In this document: positions 36,215 to 46,132 of the stretch, in pieces
How the letters are laid out: every line of letters starts with the position of its first letter
How positions within the stretch are numbered: the first letter of the stretch is position 1
Assembly: GCA_948330435.1 (NCBI GenBank)
Contig: CAOJBY010000001.1
Span: 62,001-126,000, forward strand
Origin: an uncultured Lachnoclostridium sp.
Lineage (GTDB): Bacteria > Bacillota > Clostridia > Lachnospirales > Lachnospiraceae
Direction of reading: 5' to 3'
DNA: 64,000 bases
The notes under the pieces: generated by a model
What the model saw: only the letters and a program-made list of their open reading frames with translations
Database searches by the model: none
Told to the model about the DNA's origin: nothing
Made by a program: the position numbers and the translations under genes

Positions 36215-37981
36215 TTAGAAGTCCTCCTTCCCGAGTAAATTCGCAATCTCAGCCGCAAGCTCCTTGGTGATTGCATCATATTCCTTCTGAATGTCGTCAT
36301 TCAGCGTATATTTGAAACGTCCGATACGCTCACGAACCTCCATCTTAATAAGTCCGTTCATATCAGCACTCTTATTCAGTGCCTCCACGCCCTCTTCGTA
36401 GAACTTCAGCACCAGTTTCATCATTAAATACTGCTTCTCAAGAGAGGTATAGGTATCTACTTCATGGAAAGAGTTCTGATGGAGGAAGTCCTCACGGATG
36501 GAACGGGCTGCTTCCATTTTCAGACGGTCCGGTGCGGAAAGTGCATCCATACCTACCATCTGCACGATTTCATTTAACTCCGCCTCTTCCTGAAGCAGTG
36601 ACATCAGACTCTGACGCAGCTCCATCCAGTCCTCAGCCACATTCTTATTGAACCAGTCTGCCATATCATCCACATACAGAGAATAACTGGTCAGCCAGTT
36701 AATAGCCGGGAAGTGACGCTTATAAGCAAGAGCGGAATCCAGTCCCCAATATACCTTAACGATACGTAAGGTAGCCTGAGATACCGGCTCGGAAATATCT
36801 CCACCTGGCGGTGAAACGGCTCCGATTACGGACAGTGCTCCGATACGCTCATCCTTTCCAAGAGAAACCACACGTCCTGCACGCTCATAGAACTGTGCCA
36901 GACGGGAACCCAGGTATGCAGGATATCCCTCCTCACCAGGCATCTCCTCCAGACGTCCGGACATCTCACGAAGTGCCTCCGCCCAGCGGGAGGTAGAGTC
37001 TGCCATCAACGCTACGGAGTAGCCCATATCACGGAAATACTCCGCAATGGTGATACCTGTATAAATAGATGCCTCACGAGCCGCAACGGGCATGTCGGAA
37101 GTGTTGGCAATCAGTACGGTACGCTCCATCAGAGAACGGCCGGTCTTGGGGTCCTTAAGTTCCGGGAACTCATTCAAAACGTCCGTCATCTCATTTCCAC
37201 GCTCACCGCAGCCGATGTAAACTACGATGTCTGCCTCTGCCCACTTTGCAAGCTGATGCTGAATAACCGTCTTACCGGAACCGAAAGGTCCGGGTACGGC
37301 TGCCACACCACCCTTGGCAATGGGGAACAAGCCGTCTACAACACGCTGACCGGTAATCAGCGGCATCTCCGGCGGCAGCTTCTCCAGATAAGGACGTCCC
37401 TTACGAACGGGCCAGCGCTGCATCATGGTCAGCTCCTTGTCACCGTCTGCTGTGGTAACAACGGCTACCACCTCTTCAACTGTAAATTCGCCTGCTTTGA
37501 TCTCTTTTACCGTACCGGTAGTTCCAACAGGCACCATAATCTTCTGTATCACGGAGGCTGTCTCCTGTACGGTACCCAACACATCACCAGGCTCAACCTC
37601 ATCGCCCACCTTGGCAACGGGTACGAAATTCCATTTCAAATCACGCTTCAGGGAGGGAACCTCCACACCACGCTTTAAATTATTGCCAGACAGCTTCATA
37701 ATGTCATCCAGCGGACGCTGAATACCATCGTAAATACTGCTGATAAGTCCCGGTCCCAATTCTACGGACATGGGCACATTCATAGATTCTACGGGTTCGC
37801 CAGGTCCAAGTCCGGAGGTCTCCTCATACACCTGAACGGACGCCTCGTCCCCGTGCATCTCTATGATTTCGCCAATCAAACGCTGATTGCTGACACGAAC
37901 CACATCGAACATGTTCGCATCCCGCATTCCGCTTGCAATGACCAGCGGTCCTGCTACTTTCTTTATTGTTCCTATACTCAT
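36215..37981 (-). CDS. ntpA: V-type ATPase subunit A (catalytic)
   Basis: A 588-aa catalytic subunit. The Walker A loop GPFGSGKTVIQHQLAKW lies near residue 231 and the conserved ALMADSTSRWAEALREMSG near 330. The extra non-homologous region (about 120-200), present in A but not in F-type beta subunits, is there (VPVGTTGTVKEI). Length is normal. Together with subunit B it forms the ATP-hydrolysing head. Confidence 0.97.
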   Translation of the reverse strand: MSIGTIKKVAGPLVIASGMRDANMFDVVRVSNQRLIGEIIEMHGDEASVQVYEETSGLGPGEPVESMNVPMSVELGPGLISSIYDGIQRPLDDIMKLSGNNLKRGVEVPSLKRDLKWNFVPVAKVGDEVEPGDVLGTVQETASVIQKIMVPVGTTGTVKEIKAGEFTVEEVVAVVTTADGDKELTMMQRWPVRKGRPYLEKLPPEMPLITGQRVVDGLFPIAKGGVAAVPGPFGSGKTVIQHQLAKWAEADIVVYIGCGERGNEMTDVLNEFPELKDPKTGRSLMERTVLIANTSDMPVAAREASIYTGITIAEYFRDMGYSVALMADSTSRWAEALREMSGRLEEMPGEEGYPAYLGSRLAQFYERAGRVVSLGKDERIGALSVIGAVSPPGGDISEPVSQATLRIVKVYWGLDSALAYKRHFPAINWLTSYSLYVDDMADWFNKNVAEDWMELRQSLMSLLQEEAELNEIVQMVGMDALSAPDRLKMEAARSIREDFLHQNSFHEVDTYTSLEKQYLMMKLVLKFYEEGVEALNKSADMNGLIKMEVRERIGRFKYTLNDDIQKEYDAITKELAAEIANLLGKEDF

Positions 37982-38005
37982 TTGGACGAATCACCCACTT
38001 TCTGT

Positions 38006-38326
38006 TTAGTTATTACTGAATAAAATATCCGATCCAACGGCCTGCTCCACGGATTTGCGGACACTCTCGATTCCCTCGCCCGTATTGCCGGAAACACCGG
38101 GAATCAGAATCACCGCCGGAAGCACCTGCTCCCTGAGCCTTTCAATCTCATGCTCAATCTGGGCTGCAAGACATTCCGTAACGTAGATCACGGCATATTC
38201 GCCGCCGGCCAGTTGGTGCAGCTTTTTAGCGGCCTCCACGGGTTCTGTCACAGGAAATGTATCCAGTCCCAGTGTCGCAAAGCCGTAAATGCTGTCATAA
38301 TCTCCCAGAACTGCAATCCTATACAT
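38006..38326 (-). CDS. ntpG: V-type ATPase subunit F/G (stalk)
   Basis: A 106-aa Rossmann-like small subunit that binds subunit D in the central stalk. It starts MYRIAVLGDYDSIYGFATLG and includes YAVIYVTECLAAQIEHEIER, as in archaeal-type subunit F. Its start overlaps the end of ntpC by 8 bp, and ntpA follows after 24 bp. Confidence 0.93.
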   Translation of the reverse strand: MYRIAVLGDYDSIYGFATLGLDTFPVTEPVEAAKKLHQLAGGEYAVIYVTECLAAQIEHEIERLREQVLPAVILIPGVSGNTGEGIESVRKSVEQAVGSDILFSNN

Positions 38327-39290
38327 ACATCTCCCTTACCCTTTCCCGGATGGAATCATCCGACAGGCCGTTGAGCTTCCCGGACAGGATAATTCTTACC
38401 GTTTTAATCTCATTTTCCCGAGCCAGGGCATAGGCCACAATGGGTCCTACGGAAAATGAGTTGTATTTCTGCGGACGGATGGTATAGATAATCCGATTGT
38501 CACACCAGCGCTCAAAGGCGGAAGGCGATACAGCCAATGCCTCCGCACCCTCTGCATAGTCCGTGCCTGCCAGATAGTCCCGAATAGCTTCCGGGCCTCC
38601 AAGGGCCGCATGAGCCAGGGCATCTACGCTGAGACTGTCGCAGGGTGCAAGCGCTCTTTTCATAAACTCCAAAGATTTTGCGGTTTTCTGTGAACGAACT
38701 GCAATCTTGATATCGGCCACGGCCACGGCGGATTCCGCATAATGGCGGATTACTTCATCCTTTGCCGCCCTGCCTGCCTTGTAAATAGCGTCAAGAGCCG
38801 CCCGGTCCACAATCACATCGCAGAGCTGACCGTCCCTTGTATGAAGCAGTGTCTCGAAGGCTTCTGCCGCAGCACCTGCCATATACTCCGGAAGGCTTCC
38901 GAAATCCCGGCTTTTCACTGCTTCCAGAATCTCTTCTGCGGAAGGGTTCGTATCCTTGTAAAAGATGTTAGAGGTGTTCCCTTCCGTGCATACTTCCTTG
39001 ATAGCCGCTTTCAGATTGTGAAACACATTGGGATAATCCAGGATGCCGAACACAGACATGTCGGGCACAAGCTCACGAATATCATCCCATGTTTTTTCCC
39101 TCTCCCGGGTCAGTATTTTCTCTGCGTCCATTGGAGTATCCGAATCTCCCCAGCCCTTTTCCTGTAGAAACTGAAGGCAGTTTTCATAGGTTTTACGGGC
39201 AAGCAGCTGCTCAATGGTAGCTGCCGAAAAGAGGGATAACTCCTTGGAACGGATTCGCGCAACCGCATAGGTATATTGTAAATCAGACAT
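38319..39290 (-). CDS. ntpC: V-type ATPase subunit C
   Basis: A 323-aa helical funnel-shaped subunit that couples the central stalk to the membrane ring (eukaryotic subunit d relative). The start YTYAVARIRSKELSLFSAAT and the segment FGILDYPNVFHNLKAAIKEV match the family. It lies between ntpE and ntpG in the operon. Confidence 0.93.
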   Translation of the reverse strand: MSDLQYTYAVARIRSKELSLFSAATIEQLLARKTYENCLQFLQEKGWGDSDTPMDAEKILTREREKTWDDIRELVPDMSVFGILDYPNVFHNLKAAIKEVCTEGNTSNIFYKDTNPSAEEILEAVKSRDFGSLPEYMAGAAAEAFETLLHTRDGQLCDVIVDRAALDAIYKAGRAAKDEVIRHYAESAVAVADIKIAVRSQKTAKSLEFMKRALAPCDSLSVDALAHAALGGPEAIRDYLAGTDYAEGAEALAVSPSAFERWCDNRIIYTIRPQKYNSFSVGPIVAYALARENEIKTVRIILSGKLNGLSDDSIRERVREMYV

Positions 39291-39311
39291 GTTGTAACCT
39301 CCTTATGCGTG

Positions 39312-39905
39312 TTATGCGAACAGCTCCTGATGGATCTTATCCTGCAGGGCATCCCTCTGAGTATTGAACAGTGCCCTAAAGGTACAGTTCTCCTCGATGC
39401 CTCCGTATACCAGAATAAATCCGTTTTCTATTCCTTTGCTTTCTTTCTGAAGGGTCAGACTTCCGCCTTTCTTTGCGGCAATTGCAGAAATTTCTTTCTC
39501 AAACCCGGCAGGAAGACGCTTTAAATCTGCTGCGGAAAAATAAATCTCTCCGCTTTCCGATAATGCAAACTTCTCAAGCATCTTTCGTATCATTGCGAAA
39601 TATGCTTCCTCATCCATTGTATTCAGAGATGCGTATGCCTTTTCCAGAACGGAGGCAATCACCTCCTGCTTTGCCTGCAGAATTAAGGTTCTGCGCTGCA
39701 GGTCTGCGGAGGATTTGATACGCTCCAGATAATTGGCGGCGCTTGTCTCTGACTGTGCGGACTTCTGCTCCAAAAGCTTATCCGCTTCCGCCTTTGCTTC
39801 GGAGACAATTCCATCGGCTTCTTCTCTGGCCGTATTCAAACGGCTCTCGGCCTCCGCCTTTGCCTCGTCCACAATCTGGCTTACCATTTTCTCTAATCCA
39901 GTCAT
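39312..39905 (-). CDS. ntpE: V-type ATPase subunit E (peripheral stalk)
   Basis: A 197-aa stator subunit. The N-terminal half is a long Ala/Glu/Lys helix (about 1-95) and the C-terminal half a small alpha/beta domain with GFILVYGGIEENCTFRALF. The ATG at 39905 follows AAGGAG. It pairs with the NtpF product to form the peripheral stalk. Confidence 0.92.
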   Translation of the reverse strand: MTGLEKMVSQIVDEAKAEAESRLNTAREEADGIVSEAKAEADKLLEQKSAQSETSAANYLERIKSSADLQRRTLILQAKQEVIASVLEKAYASLNTMDEEAYFAMIRKMLEKFALSESGEIYFSAADLKRLPAGFEKEISAIAAKKGGSLTLQKESKGIENGFILVYGGIEENCTFRALFNTQRDALQDKIHQELFA

Positions 39906-39943
39906 CAATCAGCTCTCCTTCTCTCGGATTTTTATCCTGTTCC

Positions 39944-40423
39944 TTAAACCGGGATAGAGTTTACAGCCAGGATAGAAACCAGAAGTGCAAGGATCGCATA
40001 GGTCTCAACCATAGCAGGGAACAGCATAGCCTTACCGAACTGCTCCGGCTTCTTAGCTACGATGCCGATGGATGCTACGGAAGTCTTGCCCTGGTTTACG
40101 GCAGAGATAAGGCCCACAATGCCGATGGGAAGGCAGGCTGCCAGAATCATAAGTCCGGTGGGAACGTCGATAGCTGCCATGCTTCCGCCCAGAAGTCCTG
40201 TCTTGGACAATGTAACAAAAGCCACCAGCAGACCATAGATACCCTGTGTACCAGGCAGAAGCTGTAGAATCAGAACCTTGGAGAACTTAGCCGGGTCCTC
40301 TGTTACAACGCCTGCTGCCGCCTGACCTGCGATTGCAACGCCCACTGCGGAACCAATGCCTGCCAGAAGTGCTGCGAGTGCTGCTCCTAATAATGCGTAA
40401 ACGCCTCCTAATTGACCTAACAT
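39944..40423 (-). CDS. ntpK: V-type ATPase rotor subunit K, sodium-type
   Basis: A 159-aa membrane rotor subunit with two fused two-helix hairpins. The ligands known from Enterococcus hirae NtpK (Leu61, Thr64, Gln65, Gln110, Glu139) appear as L56, T59, Q60 (LLPGTQGIYG), Q111 (VNQGK) and E140 (MVETYAI), with the same 61-64-65 spacing. The first hairpin lacks the carboxylate, also as in that protein. This strongly suggests Na+ and not H+ coupling. Confidence 0.95.
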   Translation of the reverse strand: MLGQLGGVYALLGAALAALLAGIGSAVGVAIAGQAAAGVVTEDPAKFSKVLILQLLPGTQGIYGLLVAFVTLSKTGLLGGSMAAIDVPTGLMILAACLPIGIVGLISAVNQGKTSVASIGIVAKKPEQFGKAMLFPAMVETYAILALLVSILAVNSIPV

Positions 40424-40425
40424 AA

Positions 40426-42441
40426 TTAATTTTCCTCCTTAATATCTACATATTTTGTTTTCATATTAAATGGGTTGAAGGGTCTTCCTCCACCCTCGTA
40501 AAACTTTCCGAAAAACTCTACGTACTGCAGACGGTTGGTATGCACATAAGCTCCCAAAAGGTTGATAGCCAGGTTGAGCACATGGCCCACCACAAATACC
40601 AGAATAAATACGATTGCTCCCACAACACCGCTTCCCACCATGCTTCCCATAGAATTGATAACGGAAGCGATAACGCCGGTTGCAAGTCCCAGAGCCAGAA
40701 GTCTGGAATAGGACAAGACATCGCTCAGCCAGCCAGTCACATTGTAGAGATCATAGGCTCCCAGTGCAATCCGCAGAGCAAAATTTTTATTTTCCCGGCC
40801 GGACATCAGACAGATTCCTGCCGCCCCTCCGATAGCCATCACCTTTGCTGCCGTATTGACCGCAGTCGGGAAAGTGAAGTACATCTGGGAAATGGATGCA
40901 AACATGCTGCTTGGCAGGAACATCAGGATCAGTCCCATCAAAAAGATGAGCCACAGTCCTACGTCGCAGAAGCAGTCCAGATACTTTTTATCTTTAATCA
41001 GCATATACGCCTTGATGCCAAGTCCCAGGAACATATGAATGAGTCCGAAGAGCATGGAGTAAACAAGCATCTTCATCGGATCATTCAGTGGAACAAACCA
41101 GAGGGCCTTGATGGTCACCTGCTGTCCAAAGAAAGTACGGGACACCACATCCACCACATCGCCGAAGTATCCGCCAAAGAGCACGCCCCATATCAATGTG
41201 GACACGCCGCAGTACATAAACAGGCGAAGAGACTTCTGCATCCCCTCTCCCATGCGGGGGAACTTCTTAAGCACAATGGCACAGGCCAGAAATACAATCA
41301 GTCCGTAGGCTGCGTCGGAAAGCATCAGTCCAAACAGGAAGATGTAACACCATGCCATAATAGCAGTGGGATCGATCTCTCCTTTACCCGGTAGTCCGAA
41401 AGACTCCACAACTCCCTCAAAGGAAGCCGCCAGTTTACCGTTCTTAAGGAGAATGGGGGGAACGTCCTCTTCCTCCACATCCGTAACCTCCACGCTTAAG
41501 GTAAAGTTCTTTTCAAGCTCCTGCTTTAAGCTCTCCGCCTCGCACTTCGGTACATAGCCGGTTACCAGGAACGTACTCTTAGACTGAATCAGTCCTCCAA
41601 GAACTTCGTATTTGTCCAGTCTCACCCGGTAGTAGTCTGCCACAAGTTCCAGATCCCGTCTGGATTCCCCGTAAGCTGCAATCTGAGATATGATTTCTTC
41701 ATTTTTCTTCACCAGGGCTTCACGCTTGCTCCGAAGCTGCTCCTGCCGGTCTGCCGGTAAGAGGCTTCCTATCTGGGATGGCCTTGCAAAGCCGATACTC
41801 CGCAGTCCCTCCTCCATAGCGGGTGCATCTTTTTTTCCGCAGATCACACAGAGATATGTCTGATCCCGGTCTGCGGAAAGAACCTCCGCAAAAAAGGCGT
41901 CCACATCGGGGACGGCCTGAGTAACTGCTGCGTAAAGCTGCTCGGTGTTCATTAGCTCCGAAACGGTTCCCACAAACCCGGTTGTTCGCTTTGTTCCCAT
42001 GAAGTTCATGGGAACGTCTAGATTCTTCCAGGGCTCAAGGGCCTCTATCTGGTTTTCCCGTTTCTGAATATTTGCTTTGTTTTCTGCTATCTGTCTGGAA
42101 AGGGACACCAACTGGCGTGCTTTCGACATAATTGCATCCTGCCGCTTAATTACACTGTCGTAGCTCTGGACGTCTACCAGGGCCTTTCCCTCCAGCGAGG
42201 ACAGCATGCCTTTCTTTTCCGGAACATATTCCTGCAGTATCTCTAAGGCACGCTCCGCTACCTGTGCGTTTTTCTCAAAAATATTTCTGGAACTTGCCGT
42301 ATCCATCTTCTTGAACACTTCATCTTCTTCTACCTGGGCATCAATCTCTACCACGCCTTTTTGCTGAAGAAGCTCCAGAAGCTTTTTTCTGTCCTTTTTC
42401 ATCGCACAGATGCCGATCCGCTGCATCTCCAATACTGCCAT
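40426..42441 (-). CDS. ntpI: V-type ATPase subunit I (membrane stator)
   Basis: A 671-aa subunit a/I. A cytoplasmic coiled-coil half (about 1-330) is followed by a membrane half of about eight helices (about 360-650), including MLSDAAYGLIVFLACAI, SYSRLLALGLATGVIASVIN and the family-typical LNLLGAYVHTNRLQYVEFF-like stretch near the end. The ATG at 42441 follows GGAGGG; the frame extends six codons upstream without a better site. Confidence 0.94.
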   Translation of the reverse strand: MAVLEMQRIGICAMKKDRKKLLELLQQKGVVEIDAQVEEDEVFKKMDTASSRNIFEKNAQVAERALEILQEYVPEKKGMLSSLEGKALVDVQSYDSVIKRQDAIMSKARQLVSLSRQIAENKANIQKRENQIEALEPWKNLDVPMNFMGTKRTTGFVGTVSELMNTEQLYAAVTQAVPDVDAFFAEVLSADRDQTYLCVICGKKDAPAMEEGLRSIGFARPSQIGSLLPADRQEQLRSKREALVKKNEEIISQIAAYGESRRDLELVADYYRVRLDKYEVLGGLIQSKSTFLVTGYVPKCEAESLKQELEKNFTLSVEVTDVEEEDVPPILLKNGKLAASFEGVVESFGLPGKGEIDPTAIMAWCYIFLFGLMLSDAAYGLIVFLACAIVLKKFPRMGEGMQKSLRLFMYCGVSTLIWGVLFGGYFGDVVDVVSRTFFGQQVTIKALWFVPLNDPMKMLVYSMLFGLIHMFLGLGIKAYMLIKDKKYLDCFCDVGLWLIFLMGLILMFLPSSMFASISQMYFTFPTAVNTAAKVMAIGGAAGICLMSGRENKNFALRIALGAYDLYNVTGWLSDVLSYSRLLALGLATGVIASVINSMGSMVGSGVVGAIVFILVFVVGHVLNLAINLLGAYVHTNRLQYVEFFGKFYEGGGRPFNPFNMKTKYVDIKEEN

Positions 42442-42485
42442 ATATATCCCTCCTCTCATTTAGATTTTGCCTGCTCAAGCTCTTT

Positions 42486-42794
42486 TTATATGAGTTCAGA
42501 AGTTACGGCCTGTACTGCTTTCGCTTCCTCCCGTGCCGCAAGAGCTTTCAATGCGTCGGCTTCTTTCTGTGCTTCGGCGGCTGCTTCTTCCAGGATCTTA
42601 TCTCCCGAATCCTTGGCTGCCTGCATGCGAAGAACTTCCTGCTCCTTTGCCTGGGCCGCAGCCTTTTCCCGGATCTCCCGGGCTTCTTCTTTTGCCTTGG
42701 CAACAAGCTCTTCACTCTGCTCCTGGGCTTCCCTTAGGATCTCCTCTGCCTGGGCTTCCGCTTCTTTCACAGCATGAACTGCTTCCTGAACCAC
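42486..42794 (-). CDS. ntpF: V-type ATPase peripheral stalk subunit H/G-like
   Basis: A 102-aa, Ala/Glu/Lys-rich single helix (EAEAQAEEILREAQEQSEEL), typical of the coiled-coil partner of subunit E. The start is GTG at 42794 after AGGTGG. It is the first gene of the operon, as NtpF is in Enterococcus hirae. Confidence 0.88.
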   Translation of the reverse strand: MVQEAVHAVKEAEAQAEEILREAQEQSEELVAKAKEEAREIREKAAAQAKEQEVLRMQAAKDSGDKILEEAAAEAQKEADALKALAAREEAKAVQAVTSELI

Positions 42795-42852
42795 TCAATC
42801 ACCACCTGTTCTTTCTCAATTCATGTAAAAGATTTCTTTACATATCCCTTAA

Positions 42853-42881
42853 ATATTAGCATTTTCTCTATTGATAGTCAA
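42853..42881 (-). promoter_or_regulatory. Promoter of the V-ATPase operon
   Basis: -35 TTGACT (42881-42876), a 17-bp spacer and -10 TAATAT (42858-42853), 59 bp before the first start codon. Confidence 0.8.
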
Positions 42882-42944
42882 TGTGCAATTCTGCAATTCT
42901 GTCTGGTATTCCCACAATTTTATACAATAAAAATTCATATTTTC

Positions 42945-42974
42945 TTGTATTCCATGAAAAAAGTGTGTTATGAT
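42945..42974 (+). promoter_or_regulatory. Promoter of the AGCS symporter gene
   Basis: -35 TTGTAT (42945-42950), an 18-bp spacer and -10 TATGAT (42969-42974). It is divergent from the V-ATPase promoter, about 65 bp apart. Confidence 0.6.
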
Positions 42975-43025
42975 AAAAAACAGCCGGTTATCCGGAAATT
43001 TATGGAAATGTGAGGAGTGAATACG

Positions 43026-44408
43026 ATGCTACAGACTATTACAGACATCAACAGCACAGTCAACAATATTGTCTGGGGAATCCCGGCTATGGTCTGCATT
43101 ATCGGTGTAGGACTTTATTTAAGCTTACGCACCCGTTTTATCCAGTTTCGCAAGTTTGGTCATACTTTCCAAGTAACTATCGGAAAGATTTTTTCCAAAT
43201 CAGATGCCGCAGACGGTGCAGTAACGCCTTTCCAGGCTGTCTGTACAGCTCTTGCCGCCACGGTAGGCACGGGAAATATCGCCGGCGTAGCCGGTGCTAT
43301 CGCCATCGGCGGTCCGGGTGCGGTGTTCTGGATGTGGGTTTCGGCTTTGCTTGGTATGTGTACGAAGTTTTCCGAGGTTACTCTGGCCGTGCATTTCAGG
43401 GAGAAGAATCAGCACGGAGACTGGGTAGGCGGTCCCATGTACTATATTAAGAACGGACTGGGTCCAAAGTGGAAGTGGCTTGCTGTTGTATTTTCCATTC
43501 TCGGTATTTTAACAGTGTTTGGTACGGGGAATGCGACTCAGGTGAATACGATTACCACGGCGATTAATACGGCACTTTTGAATTATAATGTGATTTCTTC
43601 CGATTCCGCAAGCACAATTAATCTGATTATCGGAATTGTAATTATGGTTCTCGTTGCCATGATTCTTCTGGGCGGTATCAAGCGTATCGGCCGGGTGACT
43701 GAACGGCTGGTTCCTTTTATGGCTGTATTCTATATTATTCTGGCTATTGGCGTAATTGTAGTGCATATCCAGAATGTTCCCGGCGTGTTTGCCTCTATTT
43801 TCCAGGGCGCATTTGCTCCCTCCGCCGTTACGGGAGGCGTTGTTGGAACTATGTTTTTAAGTATGCAGAAAGGTGTTTCCCGGGGCATTTTTTCCAATGA
43901 AGCTGGTCTTGGTACGGGATCTATCGCTCATGCAGCAGCGGATACGAACGAGCCGGTGAAGCAGGGGTATTTTGGTGTTTTTGAAGTGTTTATGGATACG
44001 ATTGTTATCTGCACGACTACGGCTCTGGTTATTTTATGCAGCGGCGTATCGATCAGCTATGGAGAGGCTGCAGGTGCAGAGTTGACTATCAGCGGGTTTA
44101 CTGCTACTTATGGAAATTGGGTTTCAATTTTTACAGCTGCGGCCCTTTGCTGTTTTGCTTTTTCCACCATTCTCGGGTGGGGCCTTTATGGAACACGGTG
44201 CATTGAATTTTTGTTGGGTTCCAGGGCTAATAAGCCATTTATGCTGGTGTACTCGGCTGTTGCCATTCTGGGAGCCACTGTGAATCTGGGGCTTCTTTGG
44301 AGTATTGCGGATACCTTTAACGGGTTGATGTCTATTCCCAACCTAGTTGCATTGTTCCTGCTGGGCGGAACCATGGTGAAATTAGTAAAAGATGCAGATA
44401 AGAAATAA
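43026..44408 (+). CDS. Sodium:alanine/glycine symporter (AGCS family)
   Basis: A 460-aa membrane protein of about 11 helices that imports alanine, glycine or related amino acids with Na+. Family sequences include ALAATVGTGNIAGVAGAIAI near residue 80, GGPMYYIKNGLGPKW and GIFSNEAGLGTGSIAHAAA. I chose the ATG at 43026, eight bases after AGGAG; the upstream GTG overlaps that site. It faces the sodium-type V-ATPase operon, which could supply its Na+ gradient. Confidence 0.93.
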   Translation: MLQTITDINSTVNNIVWGIPAMVCIIGVGLYLSLRTRFIQFRKFGHTFQVTIGKIFSKSDAADGAVTPFQAVCTALAATVGTGNIAGVAGAIAIGGPGAVFWMWVSALLGMCTKFSEVTLAVHFREKNQHGDWVGGPMYYIKNGLGPKWKWLAVVFSILGILTVFGTGNATQVNTITTAINTALLNYNVISSDSASTINLIIGIVIMVLVAMILLGGIKRIGRVTERLVPFMAVFYIILAIGVIVVHIQNVPGVFASIFQGAFAPSAVTGGVVGTMFLSMQKGVSRGIFSNEAGLGTGSIAHAAADTNEPVKQGYFGVFEVFMDTIVICTTTALVILCSGVSISYGEAAGAELTISGFTATYGNWVSIFTAAALCCFAFSTILGWGLYGTRCIEFLLGSRANKPFMLVYSAVAILGATVNLGLLWSIADTFNGLMSIPNLVALFLLGGTMVKLVKDADKK

Positions 44409-44501
44409 TAACTTGTAAAAAGGCAGCGAAGACTTGATTTTCTTTCATAAAGTAGTAAAATAGTACTTGTATTATGTTTCAATTATTATCAAGTAGAGGG
44501 C

Positions 44502-44574
44502 GGGCTCGTAGCTCAGTTGGGAGAGCACTGCGTTCGCAACGCAGAGGTCGAGGGTTCGAATCCCTTCGGGTCCA
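44502..44574 (+). tRNA. tRNA-Ala (anticodon CGC)
   Basis: A 73-nt cloverleaf. The acceptor GGGCTCG/CGGGTCC contains the alanine identity pair G3:U70. The anticodon stem CTGCG/CGCAG encloses the loop TTCGCAA with anticodon CGC at 44535-44537. The T loop is TTCGAAT. The 3' CCA is not encoded. It reads GCG codons. Confidence 0.96.
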
Positions 44575-44657
44575 TTATCAGAAAACACCGCAAAACTTCC
44601 TCTGTTAAGTTTTCGGTATTTTTCATTTTAAACACTAAAATCCAAAAGGAAAATTTT

Positions 44658-46121
44658 ATGTTATTTAATTCTATTGACTTTTTAATATTTTTTCCCATTG
44701 TTGTTAGTATCTATTTTATAATTCCAAAAAAAGCAAGATATCTCTGGCTTTTACTTTCAAGCTACTATTTTTATATGAGTTGGAACCCCAAATACGCAAT
44801 TCTTATGGGAATTTCAACAGCTATCACCTATATAAGCGGACTGTTTATTGAAAAATACCGCCAGCAGGAATTCTATAAAAAAGTGTGCGTTGCCGGAAGT
44901 CTTGCCAGCAATCTTTTAATTCTTGTAATTTTCAAATATGCTGATTTTATTCTTATTAATATAAATAATGTTTTATCCCATTTTGGGTTTGAAGTAATTG
45001 AACGGCGGCTGGATCTGTTGCTGCCTGTGGGGATTTCCTTCTACACATTCCAGGCATTAAGCTATACATTGGATGTTTTTCGGGGAGACAAGGCTGAAAA
45101 GAACTTTTTTCGCTATGCCTTATTTGTATCCTTTTTCCCCCAATTAGTGGCCGGACCCATCGAGCGTTCTAAGAACCTCCTTAGCCAGATTCAAAATATC
45201 GAATCCATTCCCGTCTGGAATTACGAAAAAGTACGCAATGGGTTATTCCTGATGTTTTGGGGGCTTTTTCAAAAACTGGTTATTGCCGACAGAGCATCTG
45301 TCATTGTAGAGAATGTATACAGCAGCTATGCATCATTCGGTCTTTTTGAAATTACAGTTGCAACCTTTTTATTTGCCTTTCAAATTTATTGCGACTTTGG
45401 AGGATACAGCAACATCGCAAGAGGTGCTGCACAAGTGATGGGAATACAGCTAATGAAAAACTTTGAGCAGCCCTATCTGGCTGTATCTATTAAAGAATTC
45501 TGGCGGCGCTGGCACATTTCCCTGACAGCATGGTTTACAGATTATCTTTATATTCCATTGGGCGGAAATAGAAAAGGAACTGCAAGAAAATATTTAAACA
45601 TATTTATTGTATTTGCAGTCAGCGGTTTATGGCACGGAGCCAGTTGGAATTTTATTGTATGGGGAATCCTGCATGCTTTCTATCAAATTATCGAGGATAT
45701 TGGAAGAAGAATAAAAAAATTTATTCCTTTCTTGCAGGCCAAGAACGAAAGCTTTAGTTCACGAATCCGAAAAATTATTTTTACTTTTCTTTTTGTGGAT
45801 TTTGCATGGATTTTTTTTGCAGCCGACAGCCTCGGTATTGCTGTTAAAATTATAAATCAAATGGTTACAGTTCCAAAAACAACGGGCCTTTGTGAGTTGG
45901 GATTAAATAAAGCAAACTGGATTGTCTTGGCAGCCGCCATCCTCATCTTAATTATCGTAGATATTCTGCACGAAAAACAGATTTCAATTTTTGAAGCTGT
46001 ACATAGGCAGGAGATTTGGTTCCGGTGGGCTTTATATCTGGGAATTATTTGGAGTATTATTATGTTTGGGGTTTATGGGGTTGGCTATGATGCAAGTCAG
46101 TTTATTTATTTCCAATTTTAA
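44658..46121 (+). CDS. MBOAT-family O-acyltransferase (AlgI/DltB-like)
   Basis: A 487-aa polytopic membrane enzyme that moves acyl groups across the membrane onto extracellular polymers. The conserved MBOAT motifs FWRRWHISLTAWFTDYLYIP and VSGLWHGASWNFIVWG, with the catalytic His, are intact, as is PQLVAGPIER. The start at 44658 follows AAGGAA; the frame continues upstream through the tRNA only by chance. It is followed after 11 bp by an SGNH-type partner. Codon use is markedly AT-rich compared with the genes to its left. The acceptor could be a wall polymer or capsule. Confidence 0.9.
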   Translation: MLFNSIDFLIFFPIVVSIYFIIPKKARYLWLLLSSYYFYMSWNPKYAILMGISTAITYISGLFIEKYRQQEFYKKVCVAGSLASNLLILVIFKYADFILININNVLSHFGFEVIERRLDLLLPVGISFYTFQALSYTLDVFRGDKAEKNFFRYALFVSFFPQLVAGPIERSKNLLSQIQNIESIPVWNYEKVRNGLFLMFWGLFQKLVIADRASVIVENVYSSYASFGLFEITVATFLFAFQIYCDFGGYSNIARGAAQVMGIQLMKNFEQPYLAVSIKEFWRRWHISLTAWFTDYLYIPLGGNRKGTARKYLNIFIVFAVSGLWHGASWNFIVWGILHAFYQIIEDIGRRIKKFIPFLQAKNESFSSRIRKIIFTFLFVDFAWIFFAADSLGIAVKIINQMVTVPKTTGLCELGLNKANWIVLAAAILILIIVDILHEKQISIFEAVHRQEIWFRWALYLGIIWSIIMFGVYGVGYDASQFIYFQF

Positions 46122-46132
46122 GGCGGCAGAAT

